Positions 35,285-45,543 of a stretch of DNA of 64,000 bases are shown here, piece by piece. The position numbers and the translations under genes were made by a program. This stretch comes from AP-15 sp963762575 (GTDB taxonomy: Bacteria > Pseudomonadota > Alphaproteobacteria > ATCC43930 > CGMCC-115725). Location of the stretch: contig CAVXLL010000002.1 in NCBI GenBank assembly GCA_963762575.1, positions 248,001 to 312,000 of the forward strand. The letters are read 5' to 3'. The notes beneath the pieces are model-generated. The model had not been told where the DNA came from, did no database searches, and saw nothing but the letters and a program-made list of their open reading frames with translations. Each line of letters begins with the position of its first letter. Within the stretch, counting starts at the first letter, position 1.

Positions 35285-35610
35285 CTCTATACCAATTCCG
35301 CTTCAGTCAGGGACCGATGCTGGCAGGTGATCTAAGCGTGCTCGTCTTCTCGATGAGTGCAGCTTTTCGACGCGATCCTACCGGCAGCGATATCTCCAGA
35401 AAGATGCGAACATAGAAGACCGTTATCCAATTGTCTTGCCGATATCGTATCCCCGACCGAGCCATTTCGGTTATCATGGCTCACCCTGCTGTTCCGGCTT
35501 GCCAAGCCGCCGCCGCCGATTGCATATCCCCTCTGCGACAGCCGGTCCCGGAACTCCCGCGCATTAGAGGCGGACGAGTGGAAGAGGCCTCGTCAGAAAG
35601 GAGTTATGTC

Positions 35611-37086
35611 TTGGCGTGTTTCGGCGTCCGGAGCGCCATCCGTGCTGTGTTGCTTACGCTACTGTTGAGCGCGCCGCTACCGAGCGGGGCCGAGGCGCCG
35701 GAAACCCCTTTTGCGGAAGTCTTCTCGCAACTCGCGGCGCGGCTGGGTGGTGTGGTCGTCAACATTTCAACGACACAGGCGACCACAGCGGCCCCGACAA
35801 AGGGGACCCCCGAGGCACAACTTCCGCCGGGGTCATCGCTCGACGAATTCTTTCGTGACTTCTTCGGCGAAAAGGGGGCGCCAGGCGGGCCAAATCCTCT
35901 TGCGCCGCGGGCTGCATCACTCGGTTCTGGGTTCATCATCGATCCGTCGGGAATCGTTGTCACCAACAACCATGTGATCGCCAATGCCGAGCAAATTACC
36001 GTAACGTTTGCCGATGATACGACATTACAGGCCGAGGTCATCGGGCGGGACACGGTGACCGATCTCGCCCTTCTAAAGGTTGAGCCGAAAACGCCATTGC
36101 CGGCGGCCACCTGGGGTGATTCGACAAAGGCGAAAGTAGGCGACTGGGTGCTGGCGATCGGCAACCCGTTTGGCCTTGGCGGCACGGTAACGGCCGGCAT
36201 CATTTCCGCTACGGCGCGGGACATCCATTCCGGGCCTTACGACGACTTTTTGCAGACGGACGCCTCGATCAATCGCGGCAATTCCGGCGGCCCAATGTTC
36301 GACCTCGCCGGCGAGGTGATCGGCATCAACACGGCGATCTTTTCGCCTTCCGGTGGTTCGATCGGCATCGGATTTGCCATTCCCTCGGCATTGGCCCGGC
36401 CGATCGTCGAACAGCTGAAAGCGACCGGTAAAGTAGAGAGGGGCTGGATCGGCGCGCGTATCCAGCCTGTCACGGATGATATTGCCGAAGCGGTCGGGCT
36501 CGACAAGGCCCACGGTGCGATGATCGCGGCAGTCGATCCATCAAGCCCGGCGGCGCAAGCAAAGCTGCAGCCCGGAGACGTTATCCTCTCTTATGACGGC
36601 AAGCAGATCGACCGCAGCCGACAGTTGCCTCGGCTGGTCGCGGATACGCCGCCCGATACGCCTGTCAAGCTGACGATGTGGCGCGAAGGCAAGGAACACG
36701 AGGTCGATCTCAAGATTGCTGCATTGAGCCTGAACCGTCCGACGCCACCTCAGCCGGAACCGGAAAAACCGAAGCCGCCGCCGAGTATCGACGCTCTCGG
36801 CCTCAAGCTCAGCAAACTGTCTTCCGAGCTACGAAAGCAGTTTTCATTGCCCGAAACGGCGAAGGGGGTCGTCATTACGGAGGTCCCTCAAAACAGTCCG
36901 GCAGCCGCGCAGGCTCTGCGCCCGGGAGACCTCGTTATTGCGGTAGGACACGAGGCGGTTGCAACCCCCGAGGAGGTCCAGCAGAAAGCCGCCGTTGCCA
37001 AAAAGAACGGACGCAAGAACGTATTGGTCCGCGTCGAGCGCGAGGGCAATTCCCGCTTTGTCGCGCTCCCGCTGGAGACGGGTTGA
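35611..37086 (+). CDS. Periplasmic HtrA/DegP serine protease (paralogue 1)
   Basis: TTG 35611 is preferred: AAAGGAG ends seven bases before it and the product then begins with a good signal peptide (MACFGVRSAIRAVLLTLLL, cut after SGAEA). The 491-residue protein has the catalytic triad H121 (VTNNHV), D151 (TDLALLK) and S225 (GNSGGPMF), then two PDZ domains, with ARIQPVTDDIAEAVG opening the first and ALGLKLSKLSSELRK the second. It degrades or refolds damaged envelope proteins. A second paralogue is at 43680. Confidence 0.92.
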   Translation: MACFGVRSAIRAVLLTLLLSAPLPSGAEAPETPFAEVFSQLAARLGGVVVNISTTQATTAAPTKGTPEAQLPPGSSLDEFFRDFFGEKGAPGGPNPLAPRAASLGSGFIIDPSGIVVTNNHVIANAEQITVTFADDTTLQAEVIGRDTVTDLALLKVEPKTPLPAATWGDSTKAKVGDWVLAIGNPFGLGGTVTAGIISATARDIHSGPYDDFLQTDASINRGNSGGPMFDLAGEVIGINTAIFSPSGGSIGIGFAIPSALARPIVEQLKATGKVERGWIGARIQPVTDDIAEAVGLDKAHGAMIAAVDPSSPAAQAKLQPGDVILSYDGKQIDRSRQLPRLVADTPPDTPVKLTMWREGKEHEVDLKIAALSLNRPTPPQPEPEKPKPPPSIDALGLKLSKLSSELRKQFSLPETAKGVVITEVPQNSPAAAQALRPGDLVIAVGHEAVATPEEVQQKAAVAKKNGRKNVLVRVEREGNSRFVALPLETG

Positions 37087-37107
37087 GAGAAAGAGAACCG
37101 CTTCTGA

Positions 37108-40100
37108 CTATTCCGCCGCGAGAGAGCGAGCGGGCGACGGAGATCGGAAGCGAATGATAAGCGCGGCTTCTTTTGCTTTAGCTCGGACCAAATTGGTCTG
37201 CTTGATATGGCCGAACCCGCGGACTTCGAGGGGCAGCTCGGCAAGCTCGACTGCCGTTGGATAGTTGGTGAGGGACAAACGGCTGATGATTTCCTCGATC
37301 ACAGCCTCGTATTCGCCAATCAAGCGGCGCTCGGTTCGCCGTTCCTCGCTGCGGCCAAAGATGTCGAGCGGTGTGCCGCGCAGTCTTCGGAGCTTTGCCA
37401 AAACACGGAAAATGGAAATCATCCAAGGCCCGTAGATGCGTTTGCGCAGATGCCCGCTTTCGGGATCGCGGTCGGCAAGCAGCGGCGGGGCCAGATGGAA
37501 GTGCAGCTCGTAGGGCCCTTCGAAACGATCAGCGACCTGCTTAAGGAAATCACTCTCGGTGTATAGGCGGGCGACCTCGTATTCGTCTTTATACGCCATC
37601 AGCTTGAACAGGGCGCGCGCAACAGTGTCAGTCAATGCTGTCTCGCCCGCGCAATTTGCGGCCTCCGCTTCGCTGATACGCCGGACAGCGGAGGTATAGC
37701 GCGCCGCATATGCGGCATTCTGGTACTCGGTCAAGAAGGCCGCGCGGCGATCGATCACTTGTTCGAGGGTTTCGGAAAGACGGTGAGTCTCCGGCACCGC
37801 GTCGTGCGGTGTCGCACGCGCGTCAACGAGGGCTGGATCGACGGCGGCGCGCCGTCCCCAACGGAAGGCGCGTTGATTGAATTCGACGGCAACGCCATTT
37901 AATTCGATCGCCCGCTCGAGAGCCTCGGCGGACAATGGGACTGCTCCGCGCTGGTAGGCAAAGCCGAGCATGAAAAGATTGCTCGCGATCGAATCTCCGA
38001 AGATGCCGGTGGCGACGCGGGTGGCGTCGATAAACTCGGTGTTGTCCGCCCCGGTCGCCTCGGCAATGCTGCGCTGCAGCTCGCGGCTAGGAAATGTGAG
38101 ATCGGGGTTTCGTGTGAAGTCGCCGGTGATGGTCTCGTGGCTGTTGACGATCGCTCGGCTGTGGCCCGGCTGTAGCTTTGATAATGCATCGCCGCTCGCC
38201 GCGACCACGAGATCGCACCCCAGGAGCAGGTGAGCGCCGTCGGCGGCAATACGCACTGCATGGATCTCTTCCGGCTTGCGGGCGATCCGCACATGGCTGT
38301 AGACGGCGCCCCCCTTCTGAGCTAGGCCGGTCATGTCGAGGATCGTGCAGCCCTTTCCTTCGAGATGGGCGGCCATTCCGAGGAGCGCACCGATCGTAAC
38401 GACGCCAGTTCCACCGACGCCGGTAACGAGAATGCCGTAGGGTTCATCGAGAGCGGGATGTGCCGGCTCGGGCAGCGGGGCCAGCTCATCCTCGCCGAGA
38501 TCGCCCGCCTTGCGCAGCTTCAGTGCACCGCCGTGCACGGTGACGAAGCTCGGACAGAAACCTTTGATGCAGGAATAATCCTTATTGCAGCTCGACTGAT
38601 CGATTTCCCGCTTGCGGCCGAACTCGGTCTCGACCGGAACCACCGACAGGCAGTTCGACGCATTCGAGCAATCACCGCAACCCTCGCAGACCAGATCGTT
38701 GATAACTACCCGCTTGGCGGGGTCAGGAAAGCGGCCCCGCTTGCGGCGCCTGCGCTTCTCTGCGGCGCAGGTCTGATCGTAAACAATGGCAGTCACACCC
38801 TCGGTTTCCCGCAGCTCGCGCTGAACAGCATCGAGATCGTCGCGATGGCGCACCGCCGTGCCCGCTGCGAAATCGACGCCCGGCTCGTATTTGTCGGGCT
38901 CGTCGGTCACGACGACGATCCGGCGCACGCCCTCGGCGGCCAGCTGGCGGGTCAGCACCGGCACGGTCAAACCGCCGTCAATCGGCTGCCCGCCGGTCAT
39001 CGCAACCGCGTCGTTGAACAGCAGTTTGTAGGTGATGTTGACCTTGGCGGCAACGGCCGCGCGAACCGCCAGCACGCCTGAATGGGTGTAAGTGCCGTCC
39101 CCGAGATTGGCGAACACGTGCGGAGTTTCCGTGAACGGCGCTTGGCCGATCCAAGGCACCCCTTCCCCGCCCATCTGGGTAAAAGTCGCAGTCGACCGAT
39201 CCATGAATTGAGAGAGGTAATGGCAGCCAATGCCCGCCAGCGCGCGGCTGCCCTCCGGAACTTTGGTGGAAGTGTTATGCGGGCAGCCCGAACAGAAATA
39301 AGGCGTACGGCTGAACGGGACGATGTTGCTGCCCAGCTGCCGTTCCTTCGCCTCGAGAAAGGCGAGCCGTTCGGCAATCCGCGGCGAATCGTGAAAGCGG
39401 GCAATGCGCTGCGCTATGACGCGGGCGATCTGAGCCGGTGTCAGCTCGCCGTTCGACGGCAATATCCAGTTGTGGTTTTCGTCAAACTTGCCGATGACGC
39501 GCGGGCGAACGTCTTCACGCCAATTGTAGAGTTGCTCCTTGAACTGATTCTCGACGACGGCTCGTTTTTCCTCAACAACGAGGATTTCCTCGAGCCCCTC
39601 GGCAAAATGCCGGATGCCCTCGCGCTCCAGAGGCCAGGACATCGCAACCTTGTATAGGCGGAAGCCGATCTCCGCGGCGTGCGCGTCGTCAATCCCGAGA
39701 TCGTCGAGCGCTTGGCGTACGTCGAGGTAGGATTTGCCGGTAGTGACGATGCCGAACCGCGGCCGGGGACTGTCGATGACGATGCGGTCCAGCCGATTGG
39801 CGCGCGCAAAAGCCAATGCCGCGTAGAGCTTGTATTTATGAAGTCGGAATTCCTGATCCAACGGCTGATCGGGCCAGCGAATATTCAGTCCGCCGGGCGG
39901 CATCTCGAAATCGTCGGGGAGCGCGATTTGGGTGCGCTCCGGGCCGATCTCGACCGAGGCCGAACTGTCGACAGTCTCGGCGATCGTCTTAAAGGCTGCC
40001 CAACACCCGGAGTAGCGCGACATCGCCCAGCCATAGAGGCCGAGGTCGAGGATTTCCTGTACTCCCGACGGGTTTAGTACCGGGATGCAGGCGTCCATAA

Positions 40101-40587
40101 AGGCGTATTCGGACTGATGCGGCAGAGTCGACGATTTGCAAGTGTGGTCGTCGCCGGCGAGGAGAAGCACCCCGCCATGCGGTGCCGAACCGGCGGCATT
40201 GCCGTGCTTTAAAGCATCGCCACTGCGGTCGACCCCCGGCCCCTTGCCGTACCACAGGGCGAAGACGCCGTCATATTTGGTTCCTGGAAATAAACCGATC
40301 TGCTGACTGCCCCAAACCGCCGTCGCGCCGAGCTCTTCGTTGATCGCCGGCTGGAAGCGTATGTGGTTGCGCTCGAGAAACCGCCGGGCGCCCCACAGGC
40401 CCTGGTCGAGCCCGCCCAACGGCGAACCGCGATAGCCGGAGATAAAACAGCCCGTGTTGAGACCGGCCGCAGCGTCGCGCTGGCGCTGCATGATAGGGAG
40501 ACGCACGAGCGCCTGCGTACCGGTCAGATAGACCCGTCCTTTCTCCAGCGCGTACTTGTCGTCGAGGGTGACCGCCGCCAGCGCCAT
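37108..40587 (-). CDS. Indolepyruvate:ferredoxin oxidoreductase, fused subunits
   Basis: A 1159-residue fused 2-ketoacid oxidoreductase. The pyrimidine-binding part is at the front (LTGTQALVRLPIMQ, SGYRGSPLGGLDQ). The TPP-binding part is in the middle (CSGCPHNTSTKVPEGSRALA, then FANLGDGTYTHSG). A Cys-rich segment near residues 640-690 (VCEGCGDCSNASNC, NKDYSCIKGFCPSF) resembles a ferredoxin-like cluster site. The gamma-type domain follows (GVGGTGVVTIGALLGMAAH, LAQKGGAVYSHVR). It oxidatively decarboxylates aryl- or branched-chain pyruvates to acyl-CoA. Its stop lies 22 bases from the converging DegP gene. Confidence 0.9.
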   Translation of the reverse strand: MALAAVTLDDKYALEKGRVYLTGTQALVRLPIMQRQRDAAAGLNTGCFISGYRGSPLGGLDQGLWGARRFLERNHIRFQPAINEELGATAVWGSQQIGLFPGTKYDGVFALWYGKGPGVDRSGDALKHGNAAGSAPHGGVLLLAGDDHTCKSSTLPHQSEYAFMDACIPVLNPSGVQEILDLGLYGWAMSRYSGCWAAFKTIAETVDSSASVEIGPERTQIALPDDFEMPPGGLNIRWPDQPLDQEFRLHKYKLYAALAFARANRLDRIVIDSPRPRFGIVTTGKSYLDVRQALDDLGIDDAHAAEIGFRLYKVAMSWPLEREGIRHFAEGLEEILVVEEKRAVVENQFKEQLYNWREDVRPRVIGKFDENHNWILPSNGELTPAQIARVIAQRIARFHDSPRIAERLAFLEAKERQLGSNIVPFSRTPYFCSGCPHNTSTKVPEGSRALAGIGCHYLSQFMDRSTATFTQMGGEGVPWIGQAPFTETPHVFANLGDGTYTHSGVLAVRAAVAAKVNITYKLLFNDAVAMTGGQPIDGGLTVPVLTRQLAAEGVRRIVVVTDEPDKYEPGVDFAAGTAVRHRDDLDAVQRELRETEGVTAIVYDQTCAAEKRRRRKRGRFPDPAKRVVINDLVCEGCGDCSNASNCLSVVPVETEFGRKREIDQSSCNKDYSCIKGFCPSFVTVHGGALKLRKAGDLGEDELAPLPEPAHPALDEPYGILVTGVGGTGVVTIGALLGMAAHLEGKGCTILDMTGLAQKGGAVYSHVRIARKPEEIHAVRIAADGAHLLLGCDLVVAASGDALSKLQPGHSRAIVNSHETITGDFTRNPDLTFPSRELQRSIAEATGADNTEFIDATRVATGIFGDSIASNLFMLGFAYQRGAVPLSAEALERAIELNGVAVEFNQRAFRWGRRAAVDPALVDARATPHDAVPETHRLSETLEQVIDRRAAFLTEYQNAAYAARYTSAVRRISEAEAANCAGETALTDTVARALFKLMAYKDEYEVARLYTESDFLKQVADRFEGPYELHFHLAPPLLADRDPESGHLRKRIYGPWMISIFRVLAKLRRLRGTPLDIFGRSEERRTERRLIGEYEAVIEEIISRLSLTNYPTAVELAELPLEVRGFGHIKQTNLVRAKAKEAALIIRFRSPSPARSLAAE

Positions 40588-40877
40588 CTCGATCTCCGAG
40601 CCTCGCCCCCTGTGAGCCCTGAAACGTAGTGTCTTCTTCGTGGTTGCTCAATGAGGACTGCCACCGATTAGAATACCGGACATGACCGCCTACGCTGTCG
40701 GAGCTCTCCTCCGAAGATGATCACGAACCGAGCATCCGGACTGACGCGTCGGTTGCGGCCCCGGGACGGCTCCGATGTTCTCGCGCGACCGACGACCGGG
40801 TCATGGTCGTTGCGGCGGTGCCCCCTCGGGAGTAATTGAGAACTTCTGGAATCAGCTCCCGGAAATCGGCTGTCGCC

Positions 40878-42278
40878 ATGTCCGCATCTGCCGCCCTCCG
40901 CCATTGCCCCCTTGATGAATCGCTGCTCGTCTCACTACGCGAGCTGCTTGGTGCTCGGCTTTCCACCTCGGCAGCGGTCTGCGCGCACCACGGCAAAGAC
41001 AAATCCTATCATATGCCGCATTCCCCCGATGCCGTCGCCTTCGCTCACAGCACCGATGAAGTGTCGGCAATCATCAAGCTCTGCGCCGAATATAAGACGC
41101 CGGTCATTGCATTCGGCGCAGGGACGTCCCTCGAGGGGCACGTAGCCGCACTGGCCGGCGGCATAAGCATCGACATGTCCGAGATGAACCGTATCTTGCG
41201 CGTCAACGCGGAAGACCTCGACGTCACTGTTGAAGCGGGTGTCACGCGCAAGCAGCTGAACGAGCATCTACGCGATGCCGGCCTTTTTTTTCCGATTGAC
41301 CCCGGCGCCGATGCTTCGCTCGGCGGGATGGCCGCGACGCGCGCCTCGGGGACCAACGCGGTCCGATATGGAACGATGCGCGAGAATGTACTGGCGATGA
41401 CCGTGGTGCTCGCCGATGGCAGGGTCATTCGGACCGCGCGACGGGCTCGCAAGTCGGCAGCCGGCTATGATTTGACCCGCCTGTTCGTTGGATCGGAGGG
41501 CACGCTCGGGATCATCACCGAGCTCACGGTTCGGCTCTACGGAATTCCCGAAGCTATCTCGGCCGCGGTTTGTGCGTTTCCGAATATTGAAAGCGCGGTC
41601 AAAACCGTGATCTTGACGATTCAGAGCGGCGTACCCGTTGCTCGGATCGAGCTGCTCGATGAAATTCAAATGGCCGCAATCAACAAATATTCGAAGCTCG
41701 ACCATCAGGTGGCGCCCACGCTTTTTTTCGAATTCCACGGCACGCCGAGCGGAGTGGCAGAACAGGCGGAGACGGTAAAGGCGATCGCCGGCGAGTATGG
41801 CGGCGATGATTTCCGCTGGGCGACCACACCCGAGCAACGTTCCAAGCTATGGCAGGCGCGGCATGATGCTTATTACGCGGCATTGGCGCTTCGCCCTGGG
41901 TCCAAGGGCCTTGCGACCGACGTCTGTGTGCCGATCTCGCGGCTTGCAGAATGCATCGGCGAGACCAAGCGCGACCTCGCGCAATCGCCAATTCCGTATG
42001 CTTTGGTGGGGCACGTCGGGGACGGCAACTTTCACCTCGTCTTTATGCTCGACCCGAATCGCCCGGAGGAGTTGGCCGAAGCCAACCGGCTCAACGAGCG
42101 CATGGTCAATCGCGCCCTTGCGATGGAGGGGACCAGCACAGGTGAACATGGGGTCGGTTATGGCAAAATGGACTTTCTGATCGCCGAGCACGGCGAAGCG
42201 GTCAGCGTCATGCGTACGATAAAGACGGCGCTCGATCCCGACGGTATTCTAAACCCTGGCAAGATCGTCCGAATCTGA
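40878..42278 (+). CDS. FAD-linked oxidase, D-lactate dehydrogenase (cytochrome) type
   Basis: ATG 40878 (MSASAALRHCPLDESL) gives 466 residues; 14 upstream codons in frame are not needed. The FAD domain has VIAFGAGTSLEGHVAAL, then IDPGADASLGGMAATRASG and YDLTRLFVGSEGTLGIITE. The C-terminal FAD-oxidase domain has LVGHVGDGNFHLVF and STGEHGVGYGKM. These are marks of the DLD/GlcD superfamily, closest to D-lactate dehydrogenase rather than GlcD at 28239. It is divergent from the indolepyruvate oxidoreductase, with about 290 bases between the coding regions. Confidence 0.85.
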   Translation: MSASAALRHCPLDESLLVSLRELLGARLSTSAAVCAHHGKDKSYHMPHSPDAVAFAHSTDEVSAIIKLCAEYKTPVIAFGAGTSLEGHVAALAGGISIDMSEMNRILRVNAEDLDVTVEAGVTRKQLNEHLRDAGLFFPIDPGADASLGGMAATRASGTNAVRYGTMRENVLAMTVVLADGRVIRTARRARKSAAGYDLTRLFVGSEGTLGIITELTVRLYGIPEAISAAVCAFPNIESAVKTVILTIQSGVPVARIELLDEIQMAAINKYSKLDHQVAPTLFFEFHGTPSGVAEQAETVKAIAGEYGGDDFRWATTPEQRSKLWQARHDAYYAALALRPGSKGLATDVCVPISRLAECIGETKRDLAQSPIPYALVGHVGDGNFHLVFMLDPNRPEELAEANRLNERMVNRALAMEGTSTGEHGVGYGKMDFLIAEHGEAVSVMRTIKTALDPDGILNPGKIVRI

Positions 42279-42568
42279 TCGGACTGCCGGAACGCCGAAT
42301 GTGCGGTTCAGGTTGCAAAGAAGCGCTCCAGAACCAAGAAATCTTCTTCCCCGTTGATTGTGCAAGCGGTAATGTGACGCTTCTGAATCAAGGGCTCGGG
42401 TTTCGGCTTTCCCGTGAGGTCTGAGCGCGCTGCTCGCCCGCGATAGTCTCTCTAGCCGTCGATTTATTAGCTCGTGATGATCAACGATGTCGATTTGACA
42501 TCGCTATCGGAGTTCGCGAGTTGCTCGCCAACAACACCAAACAAGAGCTGTAGCCAAAGGTCCGCGAC

Positions 42569-43580
42569 ATGGAGAGATCAAGTAAAAGAGGGAAAATACC
42601 CCAACAGGACTGGCCTTCGATTATCAAAAGATATGAAGCCGGCGAAACCCTGGCGAGTATTGCTCGGACCTATGACTGCTCGCCACCAGCGATCAGCTAT
42701 ATCTTAAGCCGCAGTCGCGCGCGCGACGCGACTGCGGAGGGCACGGAGCAGAGCGGGATCGAAACTGCGGAGCCGCAATTTATAAAGGGACACTCGAAAG
42801 ATATGCCGGCCAGAGAATTTATAAACGGAACGCCGGAGATCGGCGAAGCGGTCGCGCTCACAACCGGGGCGCGAGCCTCTTCTCCGATAGACGTCTCGGA
42901 TCCCGACCCGGTGCCCGTTGCACCCGGTTCCGCGCCAAATGGGACGGCAGGAGCTTCCGAAAAAAGAGCGGAAACTGCCGCGATGGAGGTTCCGGAAGAT
43001 CCAGCCCAGCGGGAGTTTGAAACGCCGGCTCAGGCCGCTCCCGCAGGAAGCGAGAATTCGTCAGGCGCCCTCGATGCAGCCGGCCCGCAACCCCCACCTG
43101 CAGAAGTCCCGCCGCACTCTTCACCTCTCGCTGTCGCAAAACGGTGCTCAACCTATGGAAACCCCGAACCATGGCGGGCACGTCCCCGATTCAGCCGACG
43201 CTTCGGTGCCGGTGGGGAACCAACAACAAGGATTGACCCAGCATCCCGCCCGGCATCACCCGGCCCCCGATGCAGCGCCCAATAACGGCGGAGCTGCCCG
43301 CTCGATGGGCGAGCCGCACAAAGGAAGAGATGGCGGGACTTTCATCGATCGAGCGTTGCGCGAACGCGTCGCTGGCGATATCTCCGCGTTCCTCGCTGCG
43401 TTCGACGCCGCGTTAGCGGACGATACGATGGAGAGCCGCGCCGGGCTTAGAGAGGCGACGGATCGCTTGCTGCGCGCAGGTGCCCGCACGCGTATCGAAC
43501 TAGAACGTCTCGAGGCCCGCATGCCTTTATCGGCACGGGACGCAAGTGGGTATTCGGCTCCGAGTTGGCGTTCGCGCTGA
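42569..43580 (+). pseudogene. HTH-containing hypothetical protein split by a frameshift
   Basis: ATG 42569 begins MERSSKRGKIPQQDWPSII and carries a resolvase/transposase-like HTH (YEAGETLASIARTYDCSPPAISYILSR). It continues as a Pro/Ala/Glu-rich linker. A second overlapping frame (42918-43580, one base over) carries a conserved-looking helical end: FIDRALRERVAGDISAFLAAF, then MESRAGLREATDRLLRAGARTRIELERLE. The two together would give a protein of about 335 residues, as I expect for this alphaproteobacterial family. The shift must lie in the low-complexity linker between about 43080 and 43180. It may be a DNA-binding regulator; the function is unknown. Confidence 0.55.
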
Positions 43581-43619
43581 ACTGTCGGCCGCGCTCGTCC
43601 GACCATAGATTATCACCCC

Positions 43620-43658
43620 CACCCCTCCGCTGGAGCGAAGCCGTTCAGAGGAGGGGTG
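43620..43658. terminator. Hairpin between convergent genes
   Basis: CACCCCTCC at 43620-43628 pairs perfectly with GGAGGGGTG at 43650-43658 around a 21-base loop. It lies between the ends of the HTH gene (plus) and the DegP gene (minus), where a two-way terminator is expected. There is no T tract on either side, so it may act only as an mRNA 3' stabiliser. Confidence 0.4.
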
Positions 43659-43679
43659 GCAAAAGCGAGTGCGTAACGG

Positions 43680-45281
43680 TTAGCCCTGATTTGCGCTCAG
43701 GTTCAGGCCGACATATTCTGTAACTCCGCGTCGATTGAGCAATAGGAGAGCGCTCTTCTTTGGCGAGGCAGCGGCTTGCTTCAATTTCGCTGCTGCCTCC
43801 TGCGGGGTCTTGACCGGCTGCTGGTCGATCGCGACCACGACGTCTCCCTCGCTCAACCCGACGTCGGCGGCGGCGCTGCCGGGGTCTACCCGGGTGATCA
43901 CTACCCCCTGCACCTCTTTACCAGCATGCAGCTCCCGCCGGAACTGGCTGTTTAGTGGTGCGAGATGCATCCCCAACGCGTCCGCGTGGGCTGACTCGTC
44001 CTGCTCCTGCCCATTCGTCGCCGAGGCCACCTGCTCGTTATTGGGGAGCTCACCCAACGTCGCCTGCAGCTCCACGGTCTTGCCGTCGCGCCAGACTTTC
44101 ATCTTCCCACTAGTGTCAGGTGCGGTCTCGGCCACCAGCCGCGGCAGATCGTGAAGGCGGCTCACTTCGCTGCCATTGAAGGTTAGGATCACGTCACCTT
44201 GCTTGAGGCCGGCCTTTGCTCCGGGGCTGTCCGGTGTAACGACGGAAACCAGCGCTCCGTGCTCGTCCTGCAACCCCAGGCTTGCGGCTATCGCCGGGGT
44301 CACTTCCTGGATTTGCACGCCGAGCCAACCCCGGCTCACCTTGCCATGCTCCTCAAGTTGGGCGACCACCGTCTTTGCTATATTGGACGGCACAGCGAAG
44401 CCGATCCCGACGCTGCCGCCATTGGGCGAATAGATCGCGGTATTGATGCCGATCACCTGGCCGTCCAAATTGAACGTCGGACCACCTGAATTTCCGCGGT
44501 TTATTGGCGCATCGATCTGCAGGAAATCATCGAATGGGCCGGAGTGGATGTCTCGGCCCCGCGCCGAAATGATCCCGGTAGTCACGGTCCCGCCGAGCCC
44601 GAAGGGATTGCCGACCGCCATGACCCAGTCGCCGACCTGAGCGGTGCTGCTGTCGCCGAAGGTCACATAGGGCAGCGGCTTGTCGGCTTTGATCTTCAGG
44701 ACCGCGATATCGGTCTTGGGATCACGGCCAATGATTTTCGCCGGGTACTTGCTGTCATCCTGTAAAGTGACTTCGACCTTGCCGGCGTCGCCAACCACGT
44801 GGCTATTGGTCACCACGTAGCCGGAGGGATCGATAATGAACCCGGAACCGAGCGCGATCCGGTGGGCCTGGCCGCCCGGCATTTGTGGAAAGAGGTGCCG
44901 CTGGCCGTTTGGGTTCTGTTGATCAAAAAAACGGCGCAGGTACTCGTCGAATGGCGAGTTGGGAAAGTCGGGTGATCCCTGTTCGGGCTCTTCCGCCATG
45001 GTATCGGACGCCCCGCGCTGGGTAACCGATATGTTCACCACTGCCGGGGATACCTTTTTGACCAGCGGCGCGAAGCTCTGATGCTGCATCAGCGCGATCG
45101 GAGAGGTCATGGTCTCGGTCGCGGCGTTTCCAACCGGGGGCGGGTTGTTCGTTCCCACTGGGCTTTCGGCCCATACCAAGGGTGAGAGCGCGAGTGTTGC
45201 GCCCAGTCCAAAACCAAGTGCCGCAGCGCGGCTCTTGCGCAGCCAGGGCCGGCGCCCATTGTCTTCTTTGACTTCCACCAA
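43680..45281 (-). CDS. degP: Periplasmic serine endoprotease Do/DegP (paralogue 2)
   Basis: A 533-residue HtrA protease with an N-terminal signal/anchor (SRAAALGFGLGATLALSPLV, cut after VWA). Catalytic triad: H161 (VTNSHVV), D191 (KTDIAVLK) and S265 (GNSGGPTF). Two PDZ domains follow, opening with GVQIQEVTPAIAASLG and with HLAPLNSQFRRELH. The 65-residue region after the signal peptide and the Q-linker FFDQQNPNGQRH match the typical DegP loop. It clears misfolded envelope proteins. Its paralogue at 35611 has a shorter front. Confidence 0.93.
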   Translation of the reverse strand: MVEVKEDNGRRPWLRKSRAAALGFGLGATLALSPLVWAESPVGTNNPPPVGNAATETMTSPIALMQHQSFAPLVKKVSPAVVNISVTQRGASDTMAEEPEQGSPDFPNSPFDEYLRRFFDQQNPNGQRHLFPQMPGGQAHRIALGSGFIIDPSGYVVTNSHVVGDAGKVEVTLQDDSKYPAKIIGRDPKTDIAVLKIKADKPLPYVTFGDSSTAQVGDWVMAVGNPFGLGGTVTTGIISARGRDIHSGPFDDFLQIDAPINRGNSGGPTFNLDGQVIGINTAIYSPNGGSVGIGFAVPSNIAKTVVAQLEEHGKVSRGWLGVQIQEVTPAIAASLGLQDEHGALVSVVTPDSPGAKAGLKQGDVILTFNGSEVSRLHDLPRLVAETAPDTSGKMKVWRDGKTVELQATLGELPNNEQVASATNGQEQDESAHADALGMHLAPLNSQFRRELHAGKEVQGVVITRVDPGSAAADVGLSEGDVVVAIDQQPVKTPQEAAAKLKQAAASPKKSALLLLNRRGVTEYVGLNLSANQG

Positions 45282-45543
45282 TTGGTCCTCCTGTCATACG
45301 GGGGTGCCCGGCAGGCCGCGAGCTGCAACCAGCGGAGCAGATCGCACGACAAATTGGGTCTGCCAGGTGACAGGCGGCTTTCAGGCAGATTAATTCGCTG
45401 TAACCTCGGTCATAGACACATGGACGGGGCAGTAGCGATTTTCGGTCACGAAGACGCTACCATCCCTTGAGCTCCGCGGATAAATTGCTTTCAAGACCGC
45501 CCTTGGTTGGCTACAGCCTTACTCTTCGCCGGTAGGAGGAAAA

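Noticed and set aside
34226..35335. Long plus-strand reading frame opposite the pyruvate kinase gene
   Set aside because: It is the antisense of a clear pyruvate kinase with all motifs and has no protein features of its own.
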